6,651 nt of DNA, from positions 1-6,651 of the forward strand of contig PEXZ01000055.1 in the NCBI GenBank assembly GCA_002763345.1, in the 5' to 3' direction. Origin of the DNA: Candidatus Micrarchaeota archaeon CG08_land_8_20_14_0_20_59_11 (GTDB lineage: Archaea; Micrarchaeota; Micrarchaeia; Norongarragalinales; Norongarragalinaceae). The notes beneath the pieces were generated by a model that worked only from the letters and a program-made list of their open reading frames with translations, was not told the DNA's origin and did no database searches. Shown one piece after another: positions 6,227 through 6,651 of the stretch. How positions within the stretch are numbered: position 1 is the first letter of the stretch; every line of letters starts with the position of its first letter. A program made the position numbers and the translations under genes.

Positions 6227-6251
6227 ATCCGCAGGTTTCTTCGAAGTCATC

Positions 6252-6288
6252 GTGCGTTTCCGCACTCGGCGCTCCATTTTACTGGAGC
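6252..6288. other. Two consecutive short hairpins
   Basis: GTGCG/CGCAC (6252-6256 with 6261-6265, loop TTTC) is followed five bases later by GCTCCA/TGGAGC (6271-6276 with 6283-6288, loop TTTTAC). Both are perfect but short. They lie between the long stem-loop and the rnhB promoter, and could be the end of a structured transcript or an operon end. No clear archaeal T-run terminator is present. Confidence 0.3.
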
Positions 6289-6346
6289 CTGCTGTTCTGC
6301 CAGGTTATACCATAGCCCCTTCTTCTCCAAAAATTACCACGTATCG

Positions 6347-6354
6347 ATATTTAA
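6347..6354 (+). promoter_or_regulatory. TATA box of rnhB
   Basis: ATATTTAA is centred 26 bases before ATG 6376, placing transcription start at or within a base of the start codon and predicting a leaderless message. No Shine-Dalgarno precedes the ATG, which agrees. It implies rnhB has its own promoter rather than depending on the upstream operon. Confidence 0.6.
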
Positions 6355-6375
6355 GCGGTGCGCCCTACTCCATTC

Positions 6376-6651
6376 ATGTCAGTCGTCGGCGTAGACGAGG
6401 CGGGTCGCGGTCCCGTTCTCGGACCTCTTGTTATATGCGCCTACGCAATCGACGAGGCGAAACTGCCCGCGCTCAAGAAGGCGGGCGTGCGCGACTCGAA
6501 ACTGCTGACGCATGAAAAAAGGGCGGCGCTCGTGCCGATGCTTTTGAAAGAAGGAAGGGCGGCGTTGGAGATTATTACCGCGGAACAAATCACGTCGCTC
6601 ATGCGCAAGAAAATCTCGCTCAACGAGATAGAGGCGCAGCGCGGCGCCGAG
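6376..6651 (+). CDS. rnhB: Ribonuclease HII, archaeal type, N-terminal part (cut by window end)
   Basis: The first 92 codons are open to the window edge. RNase HII nicks the RNA strand of RNA/DNA hybrids and at single ribonucleotides in DNA, serving replication and ribonucleotide repair in the cytosol. The start VVGVDEAGRGPVLGPLVI (3-20) carries the hallmark DEAGRG motif, with metal-binding Asp7 and Glu8. VRDSKLLTHEKR (43-54) matches the conserved DSK region, and ISLNEIE (81-87) the archaeal LNE(L/I)E segment. The remaining catalytic aspartates lie beyond the window; the family is usually about 200-230 residues, so somewhat under half is visible. Only two bases follow the motif-bearing frame's ATG from the N-terminus of the family, so the start is well placed. 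GC-rich like the surface-protein gene (39 of 60 bases over 6481-6540) and unlike the operon between them. Confidence 0.95.
   Translation, partial: MSVVGVDEAGRGPVLGPLVICAYAIDEAKLPALKKAGVRDSKLLTHEKRAALVPMLLKEGRAALEIITAEQITSLMRKKISLNEIEAQRGAE

Noticed and set aside
6150..6235. H/ACA guide RNA
   Set aside because: A lower stem, an internal pocket and an upper stem are present, but no ACA or ANANNA box follows and the upper internal loop does not make a convincing K-turn.
6200..6245. Possible tRNA, suggested by TTCGAACC at 6217-6224
   Set aside because: The bases on either side cannot form a T-stem on either strand, and no acceptor, D or anticodon arms line up; the region folds as a long hairpin instead.
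6092..6394. 100-codon frame starting in an ATGA overlap with the protease stop
   Set aside because: The ATGA overlap is tempting, but the product is rich in Arg, Ser, His, Phe and Cys without motifs, crosses the stem-loops and the rnhB TATA box, and overlaps the rnhB start.

Overview
The window reads as archaeal DNA, most likely from a small-genome DPANN-type lineage (Micrarchaeota/Diapherotrites-like). Three things point this way: AT-rich TATA boxes about 26 bases before likely transcript starts, two of which would give leaderless messages; an archaeal-style RNase HII start; and a giant secreted protein built from Cys-containing CGNG repeats, Thr/Pro linkers and Ig-like domains. The lineage is inferred from protein style and was not tested by a search.

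Layout: (1) 8-4663, minus strand: one complete 1551-residue surface protein with a signal peptide, an 11-Cys head, Cys repeats, two carboxypeptidase-regulatory-like domains, a run of Ig/NEW3-like domains, a C-terminal membrane anchor and a charged tail. (2) 4664-4938: a divergent promoter region holding a TATA box for each direction, a 12-base direct repeat with 20-base periodicity, a hairpin and a short start-less open frame. (3) 4939-6095, plus strand: a compact three-gene operon with two small proteins (77 and 72 aa) that look distantly paralogous, then a 226-aa protein with the two signature blocks of caspase-like (clan CD) cysteine peptidases. (4) 6096-6375: no convincing gene, but a 77-base multi-tier stem-loop, two small hairpins and a promoter. 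(5) 6376 to the end: the first 92 codons of RNase HII (rnhB).

The surface protein and rnhB are GC-rich (sampled 60-base lines about 65%). The operon, above all its first gene, is much lower (about 37% over 5041-5160), which suggests a different history. The operon is the most interesting unit: a cytosolic caspase-like protease co-transcribed with two small homologous partners would suit a regulated proteolysis, stress or defence module, but that role is a hypothesis. The second highlight is in the surface protein, where about two Cys-repeat units appear in circularly permuted register (C-half, full unit, N-half) between the last two strands of an Ig-like domain.
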